Positions 1 through 8,393 of a DNA stretch of 32,951 nt are shown here, one piece after another. The notes below the pieces were generated by a model. It was given only the letters and a program-made list of their open reading frames with translations. It was not told the origin of the DNA and searched no databases. The stretch is from assembly GCA_016190625.1 (NCBI GenBank), contig JACPQF010000011.1:1-32951 (forward strand), in the 5' to 3' direction. This DNA is from Chloroflexota bacterium (GTDB lineage: Bacteria > Chloroflexota > Dehalococcoidia > JACPQF01). Each line of letters starts with the position of its first letter. Position 1 is the first letter of the stretch. Position numbers and translations under genes: made by a program.

Positions 1-157
1 CTACGCACGCTGCATAAATAATCCAAAGCCTCGTCTTGGCCGCAGCAATTCGTTTCAAAGCCGGTTTACGGCTGGACTTCTAGGAAAGCGAGCTCTTGGG
101 TAGAAATCATCTGCGAAATCCCAAAATCAGTGCAATCGGCGGTTCAGACAACGTACC

Positions 158-3100
158 TCACCGCCAGACCATCGGCAAGTACAGCGTCCACCCTCTCGAT
201 CCCCACACCGGCCCGTACCACTCCGACCCGCCCCCCAGTCTCACCGCCTCCAGCCGGTATTGGTAACGCCGCCCCGTCCGAGCAGCTTCATCCACGTACC
301 GATACCGGTTGCCCCACGAGCCTCCCTCCGCCGTGACCCTCCCCTCGTTTAACTTGACCCAATCTCCCCCGTCTCCTTCCGCTCGCCACACGTCGAACCC
401 CGTAACGTTCAGCTCGCTCGCCGTCTCCCACTCCACGGCGATGCCCGAAGAGAGGCCGCGGGCCGCCAGCGAAGAGACCTCTACCCCCGTGGGCGAGCCC
501 TCACCGAGGGCGAAGGGAGAGAAGGTGGTCACACCGGCCAGCTCCACGTACTTGTTGGCGTTCTCGTCCGTCCCCCGAACCGCCGTCCCGCTCACCTGCA
601 TCCAGCCGTCGGTGGTGCCGCAGTGGAAGAGGTTCACGTTGCTCGCCGTGGTCCCGTTCGCCTCGCCGGGGGCGTAGTACAGCCGCAGCGTGCCCGATAC
701 CCCCGAGGTGGCGTTGGGCGTCACCTGGTAGAATCGCTTGACCGGCGTGCCGGCGAAGGCGCTCCCGTTGCAACTGGGCGGCGTCTGGCCGATGGTCACC
801 GTGATGGCCGTGCTCCCCAGGGCGGTGCCGCCGGTGGACGTGAGAGCCACCGTGGGGTAGCCGAGGGGGTCGTTGTAGGCGAGACGTGTATTCGCGGTGG
901 CGTTCTGGGCCGGGGCCTCGCGACGGATGGCGCCGTTGTTGGTGAGCGCGCAGCCATCGGCGATGGCGATGTAGTCGTCGGAGACGTCGAGGACCGTCGT
1001 GGTCCGGCTGATGGTGAGGTTGCAGAAGGTCTCTGTGCTGCCCGTGCCCGATTTGCTCAGAGTTGCCGTTCCCGCTTTGTCGAAGATGACCCTGCCGCTG
1101 GCGGGGGAATAGGTCCCTGCCGTGTTGGTCCAGTCGCCGGAGACCGTGAGGGTATAGCCGTTGGTATTGAGGGTGCCAGTGGTGAGGGACACCGAGCCGG
1201 AGATGGCGACGGTGGCGGAGATGGTGGCCGTCACGTTGGTAGAAAACGACAGGGACTGGGTGTAGGTCCCGCCGTAGATGTAGGCCGTTCCGCCGGTAAG
1301 AAGGCCGCCGAGAGCGAGGGCAAGGGTGGCAAAGCAGGGACTGTTCCCGCCACAGGCTTCGGCAGGGTCGGCGTAGGTGGCGGCGTTTGATATTCTGGCA
1401 ACAAAGGCGTCGGAGTCTGAGGCGTAGGCGCGGACCGGCGATCCCCAGGTGGCATTGCTCAGCCCGGAGACGTAGACGTTGCCGCTGCCATCAACGGCAA
1501 TCCCCTGGCCGTAGTCGGACCCCGTGCCGCCGAGAAAGGTATTCCACTGGAGGTTGCCGCTACTGTCCAGCTTGGCGGCAACGGGGTCGTTGCTCGCGGT
1601 GTAGCTGCGGATAGGAGATCCCCAGGTCGCATAGCTATAGCCGCCCACGTAGGCGTTTCCGCTTACATCCACGTCTATGGCATAGCCAATATCAGACCCC
1701 GACCCGCCGAGGAAGGTGCTCCATTGCACGCTGCCGCTATCAGCCAGCTTGGCGACAAACGCATCGTTGTCCGCCGTATAGCTCCGGATTGGCGATCCCC
1801 AGTTGGCCCCACTGTAGCCGACGACGTAGGCGTTCCCGCTCCCATCCAAGTCGATATCGACGCCGTAATCGTTTGCCGTGCCTCCGAGGAACGCGTTCCA
1901 CTGGAGGACCCCGCTGCTATTCAGTTTGGCGACAAAGGCGTCGTCGCCCGCCGTGTAGGTGCGGACTGGCGAACCCCAACTGGCGGCGCTATAGGCGGCC
2001 ACATAGATATTGATGCTCTCGTCCACGGCAATACCATAGCCATAATCGTTGCCCGAGCCCCCGAGGAACGTGTTCCACTGGAGGGTCCCGCTGCTATCCA
2101 GCTTCGCCGCGAAGGCGTCGGCGTTTGCCGTGTAGTTGCGAACCGGCGATCCCCAGGTGGTCCACCCGCCGCCGACGACATATACGTTCCCGCTCCCGTC
2201 CACGGCGATGCCTTCGCCCTGATCGCTGTCGGAACCGCCCAGGAAGGTATGCCACTGGAGGACACCGCTGCTGTTCAGCTTGGCGACAAAGGCATCCTTG
2301 CTCGCCGTGTAGCTGCGGACTGGCGAGCCCCAGGTGGCCTGACTGTAGCCGATTACGTAAGCGTTGCCACTCCCGTCGACCGTGATCCCATAGCCGATAT
2401 CGCTTCCTAACCCGCCAAGAAAGGTGTTCCATTGCAGGCTGCCGCTGCTATCCAGCTTGGCGACAAAGGCGTCGTTGCTTGCCGTGTAGATGCGAACCGG
2501 CGATCCCCAGGAAGCCGCGGTGTAGCCGACCACGTAGGCGTTCCCGTTCCCGTCCACGGCGATCCCGCCCCCATAATCAGATGCCGAGCTTCCCAAGAAG
2601 GTGTTCCAGGCCAGCTCAGGGTCGACCACCAGAGGATAGCGCCTGTCATACTCGTCCGCCGCGAAGCTCACCTCCCGCTCGCCCAGCAGACGAAAGGCCA
2701 CAGCCACGGGCACGCGCTCTCCCTCGACCTCCTGCCAGGCTACCGGCGCGCTCTCCCGCATCTCGCCGGCGTCGAAGCCAAAGACCAGGCTCCCGTCCTC
2801 TGCCATCTCCACGGGCGCGTTGTACCGCAGGCGGATATCCTCGACCCTCGCCCCCGGGTCCACAAAGTAGGTGCTCTTGGCTATGCCGTCCACCAGCGCC
2901 TCATAGCTCAGGCTGATGCCAGGCCAGAGGCCGGCATAGGTGACCTTGCCCAGAGGCGGAGAACTCGATAGACCGACTCGGTCTCCGAGACCGAGTCGGT
3001 CTGGGGGCGGCGAAGCGGCATCCGCAGTAGGCTGATCAGCCACCGGCGTCACTCCCGCGGTTCCCACGAATTCGACCCTTAAGAGGTGATCGCCGCCGGC

Positions 3101-3307
3101 CATGTAGACGCCGCCGGCCTCAAAGCCGAGAACGTGGCCGCCAGCGGTGAAGGTGAGGAGACTAGACGGTGTGTCGGCAAGGGGAGGGGAATGACCGACG
3201 GCAATGGCTGGCGAGGGGATGGCGAGAAGGTTCGCGACCAGCCCAAAGATTAGGCACAGGCCAGCTATTCCAGACAACGCGCGGATACGAAGCGGGGTGC
3301 TTTTCAT
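158..3307 (-). CDS. Secreted SBBP/beta-propeller repeat protein with N-terminal signal peptide and C-terminal fibronectin-like region
   Basis: 1049-aa ORF; hydrophobic N-terminus; seven ~59-aa repeats (AFVAKLDSSGxLQWNTFLGGxGSDxGxGIAVDGSGNAYVxGYSxATWGSPVRSYTA); C-terminus ends ...LYLPMVWR. Confidence 0.9.
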   Translation of the reverse strand: MKSTPLRIRALSGIAGLCLIFGLVANLLAIPSPAIAVGHSPPLADTPSSLLTFTAGGHVLGFEAGGVYMAGGDHLLRVEFVGTAGVTPVADQPTADAASPPPDRLGLGDRVGLSSSPPLGKVTYAGLWPGISLSYEALVDGIAKSTYFVDPGARVEDIRLRYNAPVEMAEDGSLVFGFDAGEMRESAPVAWQEVEGERVPVAVAFRLLGEREVSFAADEYDRRYPLVVDPELAWNTFLGSSASDYGGGIAVDGNGNAYVVGYTAASWGSPVRIYTASNDAFVAKLDSSGSLQWNTFLGGLGSDIGYGITVDGSGNAYVIGYSQATWGSPVRSYTASKDAFVAKLNSSGVLQWHTFLGGSDSDQGEGIAVDGSGNVYVVGGGWTTWGSPVRNYTANADAFAAKLDSSGTLQWNTFLGGSGNDYGYGIAVDESINIYVAAYSAASWGSPVRTYTAGDDAFVAKLNSSGVLQWNAFLGGTANDYGVDIDLDGSGNAYVVGYSGANWGSPIRSYTADNDAFVAKLADSGSVQWSTFLGGSGSDIGYAIDVDVSGNAYVGGYSYATWGSPIRSYTASNDPVAAKLDSSGNLQWNTFLGGTGSDYGQGIAVDGSGNVYVSGLSNATWGSPVRAYASDSDAFVARISNAATYADPAEACGGNSPCFATLALALGGLLTGGTAYIYGGTYTQSLSFSTNVTATISATVAISGSVSLTTGTLNTNGYTLTVSGDWTNTAGTYSPASGRVIFDKAGTATLSKSGTGSTETFCNLTISRTTTVLDVSDDYIAIADGCALTNNGAIRREAPAQNATANTRLAYNDPLGYPTVALTSTGGTALGSTAITVTIGQTPPSCNGSAFAGTPVKRFYQVTPNATSGVSGTLRLYYAPGEANGTTASNVNLFHCGTTDGWMQVSGTAVRGTDENANKYVELAGVTTFSPFALGEGSPTGVEVSSLAARGLSSGIAVEWETASELNVTGFDVWRAEGDGGDWVKLNEGRVTAEGGSWGNRYRYVDEAARTGRRYQYRLEAVRLGGGSEWYGPVWGSRGWTLYLPMVWR
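1390..2610 (-). repeat. Seven in-frame tandem ~177-bp repeats encoding the SBBP units
   Basis: 'ggcgatccccagg'-type motif recurs about every 177 bp (about 1438, 1615, 1792, 1969, 2146, 2323, 2500); seven WGSP(V/I)R motifs in the translation. Confidence 0.85.
2970..3002. repeat. Perfect 15-bp inverted repeat with 3-nt loop inside a CDS
   Basis: AGACCGACTCGGTCT-CCG-AGACCGAGTCGGTCT. Confidence 0.9.
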
Positions 3308-3483
3308 GGCGCGAGATCCTCCACCGGTTCAACTGTCGTCCACCCCACACCCCCAGAGATCTTCCCCACAACAGGTTGGAGCGAAAGAAGATGTTCTCTT
3401 TCGCAAGCTAGGTGACGCCTGGTGAGATTCTATGACATGCGGACGGCCGTGTCAAGGGCTGTTTTGGGGCACCATCCAGCCTG

Positions 3484-3894
3484 CTAAACCTCAAACGGGT
3501 TGAACAAGCGTACTCCCGTACGGGAGAGGTCAGCAGTGTTTCGGGTGACGAACAGTAGACCATGCACCTTGGCCGTGGCAGCCATGAGGCCGTCCACCAC
3601 TGGCAGCGCGTCGGGAACGTTCATGCGGCCCCATTCCTCTGCGATTTCCAGCGTGACGCTGAGAATCCGGTCGGCGTAGTCGGCCCGCAGCGAGGCCAGC
3701 CAGCTTTCGAAGACGGCAGCCTGCGCTGCATCGCGCCGGCGCAGACGGTCGATGCCCTGCCGGATCTCTCCCAGTGCAAGAACACTCAGGAAAAGATCTA
3801 TGCCGCTGATAGATGATAGCCAGGCTCGCACCCGCGGGTTCCCGTGGGGCTTCCGCGCCTCGGAGATAATGTTCGTGTCGAGGAGATAGCTCAC
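3484..3894 (-). CDS. PIN-domain ribonuclease toxin (VapC-like)
   Basis: Translation from GTG: (M)SYLLDTNIISEARKPHGNPRVRAWL...LPVVDGLMAATAKVHGLLFVTRNTADLSRTGVRLFNPFEV; PIN acidic residues present; the longer 218-aa ORF extends out of context into the antitoxin. Confidence 0.88.
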   Translation of the reverse strand: MSYLLDTNIISEARKPHGNPRVRAWLSSISGIDLFLSVLALGEIRQGIDRLRRRDAAQAAVFESWLASLRADYADRILSVTLEIAEEWGRMNVPDALPVVDGLMAATAKVHGLLFVTRNTADLSRTGVRLFNPFEV

Positions 3895-4133
3895 AGCTCG
3901 ATATCTCGCTGATGGTCGCCCAAGCGCTGGATATCTAGGGAGCTCAGATCCGGCCCAGTCAACAGAAACTCGGTGAAGTCCGGCTTGCCCCCGGTCAGGC
4001 GCCGGTAGTCCCCGGCCGACATGACCACGACCACGGTCTCGCCATGGCGCGTGACCGCTTGCGGTCCCTCTGAAATGGCCTGCTTCACCAATTGGCTGAA
4101 CTTCTGTTTTGCTTCCTGCAACTGCCAGGGCAT
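3891..4133 (-). CDS. Phd/YefM-type antitoxin
   Basis: MPWQLQEAKQKFSQLVKQAISEGPQAVTRHGETVVVVMSAGDYRRL; 4-nt GTGA overlap with the downstream PIN gene. Confidence 0.9.
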   Translation of the reverse strand: MPWQLQEAKQKFSQLVKQAISEGPQAVTRHGETVVVVMSAGDYRRLTGGKPDFTEFLLTGPDLSSLDIQRLGDHQRDIEL

Positions 4134-4233
4134 TCAACACCTCCGTCTAGTCTGACTAGATCATAAACCACACGACGGGTGATGTCAAGGCGTCACGATT
4201 ATTGGCCTGTGAGCCCTAATTCACGTTCCCACT

Positions 4234-4281
4234 GATCATGCAGGCGCGGTCCATCTTGGGAAGGATCGCGCCTGCATGATC
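4234..4281. repeat. 19-bp stem (one G-T wobble), 10-nt loop, intergenic hairpin
   Basis: GATCATGCAGGCGCGGTCC-atcttgggaa-GGATCGCGCCTGCATGATC. Confidence 0.9.
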
Positions 4282-4341
4282 GAGAGGTCCAACCTTTCTC
4301 GATAGATACGATTTGCGGCTGATGGTGTGGCGGCGCCCGCG

Positions 4342-4848
4342 CTAGTCCGGCTTGGACTCGCCCTTCCACGGAGAGCCGTCCTGCCTGGTCTCCGATGCTT
4401 TCCTGTAGTCGCAGACATCGGCGTATCGGGCAAGATCCGGCGGATTGGACGGCTTATCCTGCGCCGCCTTCTTCTCCTCCGGCTTTGGCGCCTCGATCTC
4501 CACGCCGAGCTTGTAATCGAAGGCAGTGGCATACCGCGAAAGTGAAGGTGGGTTGATCGGCTGCTCCTCGGCCGGCTGTTTCTCAGCCAACTCCTCCTCA
4601 TCGTCCTCCGCCGCCTCTTCCGGAACAGATGCCTGTGACGAAGGATCACGCCAGGGCCAATCAGTGCCCTGAATGCGAGTAGCCCAGCCAGTGTAGCTCT
4701 TGCTGAACACCGTGTACGAGTTCGCCAGAATACGGCTGGCCGTTCCCTGGCAGTCAGGACAGGCCGCATCCTCTGTTGCCTGGCTGAACGGTCTCACCAT
4801 CTCGAATACCTTACCACACGACTTGCACCGATAGTCATACCTCGGCAT
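4342..4848 (-). CDS. FmdB-type zinc-ribbon protein with charged C-terminal extension
   Basis: [16 protein letters not shown]...CPDCQG N-terminal CxxC...CxxC zinc ribbon. Confidence 0.85.
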   Translation of the reverse strand: MPRYDYRCKSCGKVFEMVRPFSQATEDAACPDCQGTASRILANSYTVFSKSYTGWATRIQGTDWPWRDPSSQASVPEEAAEDDEEELAEKQPAEEQPINPPSLSRYATAFDYKLGVEIEAPKPEEKKAAQDKPSNPPDLARYADVCDYRKASETRQDGSPWKGESKPD

Positions 4849-7450
4849 CTTCGCTTACCTCCTTCACCAGAAAACTGAAATCTCCGTTTTGATAACCGAC
4901 AAATACGTGGCCTCCCGTCCTCAGTCGCCCTTCGAGGATTTGAAGAGAAAGAGGCTCCAGAATAGCCTGTTGAATCAGCCGCTTGAGCGGTCTCACCCCA
5001 TAGTCGGGGTCGAAACCCTCCTCAGCCAGGGCATCCGCTGCCGCTTGATTTAGATCGATGGACATGCCCTTGTCCGCAAGTCGCTTGTTCGCCTCGGCCA
5101 GTTGCAGCTTGACGATAGCCTTGATGTCCTCCAGATCGAGTGAGCGGAAGATGATGGTGGCGTCCACCCGGTTGAGGAACTCGGGACGGAACTGCTCCCT
5201 GAGCGTCTTCTGCAGCTCGCGTTTGATCTCGTCTTCCGACTGGCCCGCCATATCCTGAAACAGCCGGCTGCCTACGTTGCTCGTCATCACCACTATGGAG
5301 TTCTTGAAATCGACCACCCGGCCATGACCGTCTGTGAGCCGTCCGTCCTCGAGAATCTGGAGTAGGATATTGAATACGTCGGGGTGGGCCTTCTCGATCT
5401 CGTCGAGCAACACGACCGAGTAAGGCCGCCGCCTCACCGGCTCGGACAACTGCCCGGCCTCGTCAAAGCCGACGTAGCCTGGCGGCGCACCGATAAGGCG
5501 AGAAACGGCGTGCTTTTCCATGTATTCGCTCATGTCGAGCCGAACCATGGCGCGCTCGTCGTCAAACAGGAACTCGGCCAGGGCGCGAGCCAACTCCGTC
5601 TTGCCTACTCCCGTCGGGCCGAGGAAGACGAAGCCGCCTATCGGTTTGGTCGGCTCGTTCAGGCCAGCCCTGGCCAGGCGTATCGCCCTCGACACCGCAC
5701 CGATCGCCTCGTCCTGCCCCACCACCCGGCGGCGGAGACGGCCCTCCATGTGGACGTACTTCTCGGCCTCACCTTCCAACATGCGGGCAACCGGAATGCC
5801 CGTCCAACTGCTGACGACCTTGGCCACGTCCTCCTCGTCCACTTCCTCTTTGAGCATCTTGCTAGCCTTCTGCAGCTCGTCGAGGTTATGCTCTTCCCCT
5901 TTAAGCTGGCGCTCCACGTCTGCCAGCGCCCCGAAGCGAATATTGGCGACTTTGGCGGCGTCCTGAGCTCGCTCGGCCATCTCGGCCATAAACCGCTGCC
6001 AGTCGATCTGCTGGCGGAAATTGCGGATGCGGTCGATGGCCGCTTTCTCCTTGAGCCAACGCTCCTTGGTGCGGTCTCTCGCCTCTCTCAGCTCGCCTAG
6101 TTCTTGCTCCAGCTTGCCCAGACGATCTCGCGAGAGATTCTCCTTCTCCTTGCTCAAACCCGCTTTTTCTACTTCCAACTGCACGATTCGACGCTCCAGC
6201 TCGTCCAACTGGGTCGGCATGCTCTCTATCTCTACTCTCAGCCTCGCGGCCGCCTCGTCGATGAGGTCGATGGCTTTGTCGGGGAGATAGCGGCTGGAGA
6301 TATAGCGCTTGGATAGCGTCGCCGCCGCCACGAGGGCGGAATCCCTGATGCTAACGCCGTGATGTATCTCATAGCGCTCCTTTAGTCCCCGAAGGATGCT
6401 AACCGCTTCGTCCACCAAGGGCTCGCCCACCATCACGGGCTGAAATCGTCGCTCCAGCGCCCCATCCTTCTCCACGTGCTTGCGATACTCCTCCAGGGTG
6501 GTGGCGCCGATGCAGCGGAGCTCGCCCCTGGCGAGCATGGGTTTCAACATATTGCTGGCGTCGATCGACCCTTCGGCGGATCCTGCCCCAACCACCGTGT
6601 GGAGCTCGTCGATGAACAGAATGATCTCGCCCTCTGCCTGTTGCACCTCTTTCAGGACCCCTTTGAACCTCTCCTCGAAATCGCCCCGATACTTGGTGCC
6701 GGCAACCAGCGACGGCATGTCGAGGGCGACAATTCGTTTCTGCTTGAGGCTTTCGGGCACGTCTCCCCTGACGATCCGCTGGGCGAGGCCCTCGGCAATC
6801 GCCGTTTTGCCCACGCCCGGATCGCCGATGAGCACGGGATTGTTCTTCGTTCGGCGGGACAGCACCTGGACTACCCGTCGTATCTCCTCATCCCGGCCAA
6901 TGACGGGGTCGAGCTTTCCCCGGCGGGCCAGCCCGGTCAGATAGCGTCCATACTTCTGGAGGTTCAGGTACTTGCCCTCGTAGGTCTGATCAACCACCCG
7001 CGTGCTACCCCGCACCGCAGTTAGGGCCGTGCTGATTCGGTCCTTGGTGATCCCCGCCTCCGAGAGGATCTTGGATGCCTGGCCGTCGACGTTGTCGTTG
7101 GCCATGGCCAGCAGCAAATGCTCGGTGCTCACGTACTCGTCGGTGAGCGCATGAGCCTCGCGCAAGGCCAGGTCGAGAACCTTGTTCAGCCGATCCGATA
7201 TCAAGACTCGCTTCGGACCAGGCTCATAGTTTCTCGGCATCTGATGGAGAGCGGTCTGAACCTTCTGGCGGACGGGGGTCGTGTCGACGCCCATCTGCTG
7301 GAACACCTGGGGCGCGATACCCTCCTCGAGGTCGAAAAGGGCGAAGAGGAGATGCTCGACATCGAGCTCGCTATGACTATAGTCGTCAGCGACCTGTTGG
7401 GCGACCACAACCGCTTCCTGAGCCTTCTCGGTGAGTTTCTGCCAGTTCAC
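4835..7450 (-). CDS. clpB: ATP-dependent chaperone ClpB
   Basis: 871 aa; Clp N domain, two Walker A motifs ([25 protein letters not shown]), middle coiled coil, [11 protein letters not shown] and [10 protein letters not shown] sensor motifs. Confidence 0.97.
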   Translation of the reverse strand: MNWQKLTEKAQEAVVVAQQVADDYSHSELDVEHLLFALFDLEEGIAPQVFQQMGVDTTPVRQKVQTALHQMPRNYEPGPKRVLISDRLNKVLDLALREAHALTDEYVSTEHLLLAMANDNVDGQASKILSEAGITKDRISTALTAVRGSTRVVDQTYEGKYLNLQKYGRYLTGLARRGKLDPVIGRDEEIRRVVQVLSRRTKNNPVLIGDPGVGKTAIAEGLAQRIVRGDVPESLKQKRIVALDMPSLVAGTKYRGDFEERFKGVLKEVQQAEGEIILFIDELHTVVGAGSAEGSIDASNMLKPMLARGELRCIGATTLEEYRKHVEKDGALERRFQPVMVGEPLVDEAVSILRGLKERYEIHHGVSIRDSALVAAATLSKRYISSRYLPDKAIDLIDEAAARLRVEIESMPTQLDELERRIVQLEVEKAGLSKEKENLSRDRLGKLEQELGELREARDRTKERWLKEKAAIDRIRNFRQQIDWQRFMAEMAERAQDAAKVANIRFGALADVERQLKGEEHNLDELQKASKMLKEEVDEEDVAKVVSSWTGIPVARMLEGEAEKYVHMEGRLRRRVVGQDEAIGAVSRAIRLARAGLNEPTKPIGGFVFLGPTGVGKTELARALAEFLFDDERAMVRLDMSEYMEKHAVSRLIGAPPGYVGFDEAGQLSEPVRRRPYSVVLLDEIEKAHPDVFNILLQILEDGRLTDGHGRVVDFKNSIVVMTSNVGSRLFQDMAGQSEDEIKRELQKTLREQFRPEFLNRVDATIIFRSLDLEDIKAIVKLQLAEANKRLADKGMSIDLNQAAADALAEEGFDPDYGVRPLKRLIQQAILEPLSLQILEGRLRTGGHVFVGYQNGDFSFLVKEVSEDAEV

Positions 7451-7623
7451 TGGAATTCACCCCTTATCTCGATAACCGCTTGTGCGCTGTGGACAGGTGA
7501 AGTATAACACGCCAGCGGATGCCTAGGCAAATATACCACATCTGTGAAGATTAGTTAAGTAGATCTGAGCTTGGTGCCATCTGCGCCGGAAGCCCGATGA
7601 GCTCGTCGCAAGTTGATGCTCTA

Positions 7624-7666
7624 TTAATTCTCCTCTAATCTTGCTCTAATGACGGCGGTGTAATCT
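7624..7666 (+). promoter_or_regulatory. Putative response-regulator box A (11-bp direct repeats) plus -10-like element
   Basis: TTAAT (7624), CTAAT (7635), CTAAT (7646); TAATCT at 7661. Confidence 0.6.
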
Positions 7667-7751
7667 TGAGGAAACGACACTGAGCAAGGTCTGTCTTGAG
7701 ACGCCAGACGGCCCAATGTTTACGAGGTGTCCTCTCAGAGGAAGGGTCTTG

Positions 7752-8291
7752 ATGTCGACTATCAGAATGGCTTCGGCTATGGGATTGATAATGCTGCTCA
7801 CGCTAGTAGTTAGCTGCGCCGATCCTCCCACCAGTCCGCCCCCCGAGCCGGCGGTTAGACAAGGCATCAACTCTGTGCCCGCAGCCGCGCCAACTGTGGC
7901 TTTGGCCAATCCTCAGTCCGTTACGCCAGCCAAACAGGTGGATCCCGCCTCAACCAAGGGCCCCCGGCTGACTATCAACGCCGAGGCGGTTGATTTCGGC
8001 GAGATACCCTACTCGCAGGCCATTGCCCTGAGCTTCACCATCAAGAACGTGGGAGCGGCGCCGGTGTCCCTCGGCCCGGCCTTCATCCGCGTGAAAGAAG
8101 GCTGCTGACCGCCGAATGTCGTCGTGGGTGCCACGACCCTGAGTCCCGAACAAACCACCTTCGCTAGATTGGCCTTTGCCATGCACGAGGGAATGGGGGG
8201 AGCGCATCTTTTTGAGGTAGTGTTTCCTTCCAACGACCCCTTCGAGCCGGAGAAGGTAGTCTCGATTCGTGCCATCTGGCCCCTGCCCTGA
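7752..8291 (+). CDS. Putative selenocysteine-containing DUF1573-like lipoprotein (in-frame TGA at 8106-8108 read as Sec)
   Basis: MSTIRMASAMGLIMLLTLVVSCADPP lipoprotein signal; LTINAEAVDFGEIPYSQAIALSFTIKNVGAAPVSLGPAFIRVKEGC-[TGA]-PPNVVVGATTLSPEQTTFARLAFAMHEGMGGAHLFEVVFPSNDPFEPEKVVSIRAIWPLP-stop; the frame stays open for 60 codons past the TGA; SECIS-like hairpin follows. Confidence 0.75.
8121..8137 (+). other. Putative bacterial SECIS element (upper stem-loop)
   Basis: GTCGTGG-GTG-CCACGAC: perfect 7-bp stem; GGT starts 18 nt after the TGA codon. Confidence 0.65.
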
Positions 8292-8303
8292 CGGCCCTCG
8301 TTT

Positions 8304-8357
8304 CTCATCTTCCTTTAATCTTGGCTCCATGTGGCATTCATTTTCGCCGGCTATAAT
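8304..8357 (+). promoter_or_regulatory. Putative response-regulator box B (degenerate 11-bp repeats) plus TATAAT
   Basis: CTCAT (8304), TTAAT (8315), TCCAT (8326), TTCAT (8337); TATAAT at 8352. Confidence 0.5.
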
Positions 8358-8393
8358 TTGAGAGAAGGACCTTAAGCTCGCAGGACTGGGTAC

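Noticed and set aside
623-1390. 255-aa plus-strand ORF and other overlapping ORFs opposite the SBBP gene
   Set aside because: Antisense to the repeat-rich coding strand; Gly/Arg-rich low-complexity translations typical of high-GC shadow ORFs.
1390-2610. CRISPR-like array
   Set aside because: The periodic units are 177 bp, in frame and protein coding; no short repeat/spacer pattern.
3895-4140. N-terminal 82 aa of the 218-aa PIN ORF
   Set aside because: Out-of-frame reading of the Phd antitoxin; the real start is the GTG at 3894 overlapping the antitoxin stop.
5384-6100. Plus-strand ORFs antisense to clpB (5384-6100, 6476-7024)
   Set aside because: Shadow ORFs of a strongly conserved gene; no recognisable domain.
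7716-8108. Annotating the DUF1573-like gene as a simple 130-aa protein or as a nonsense pseudogene
   Set aside because: The frame continues with a family-consistent sequence for 60 codons and a SECIS-like hairpin lies at the right distance. A pseudogene remains the main alternative and is listed as a refutation test.
7950-8330. Minus-strand ORFs (7950-8330, 8009-8308) covering the TGA region
   Set aside because: No domain signal; the plus-strand readthrough explains the region better.
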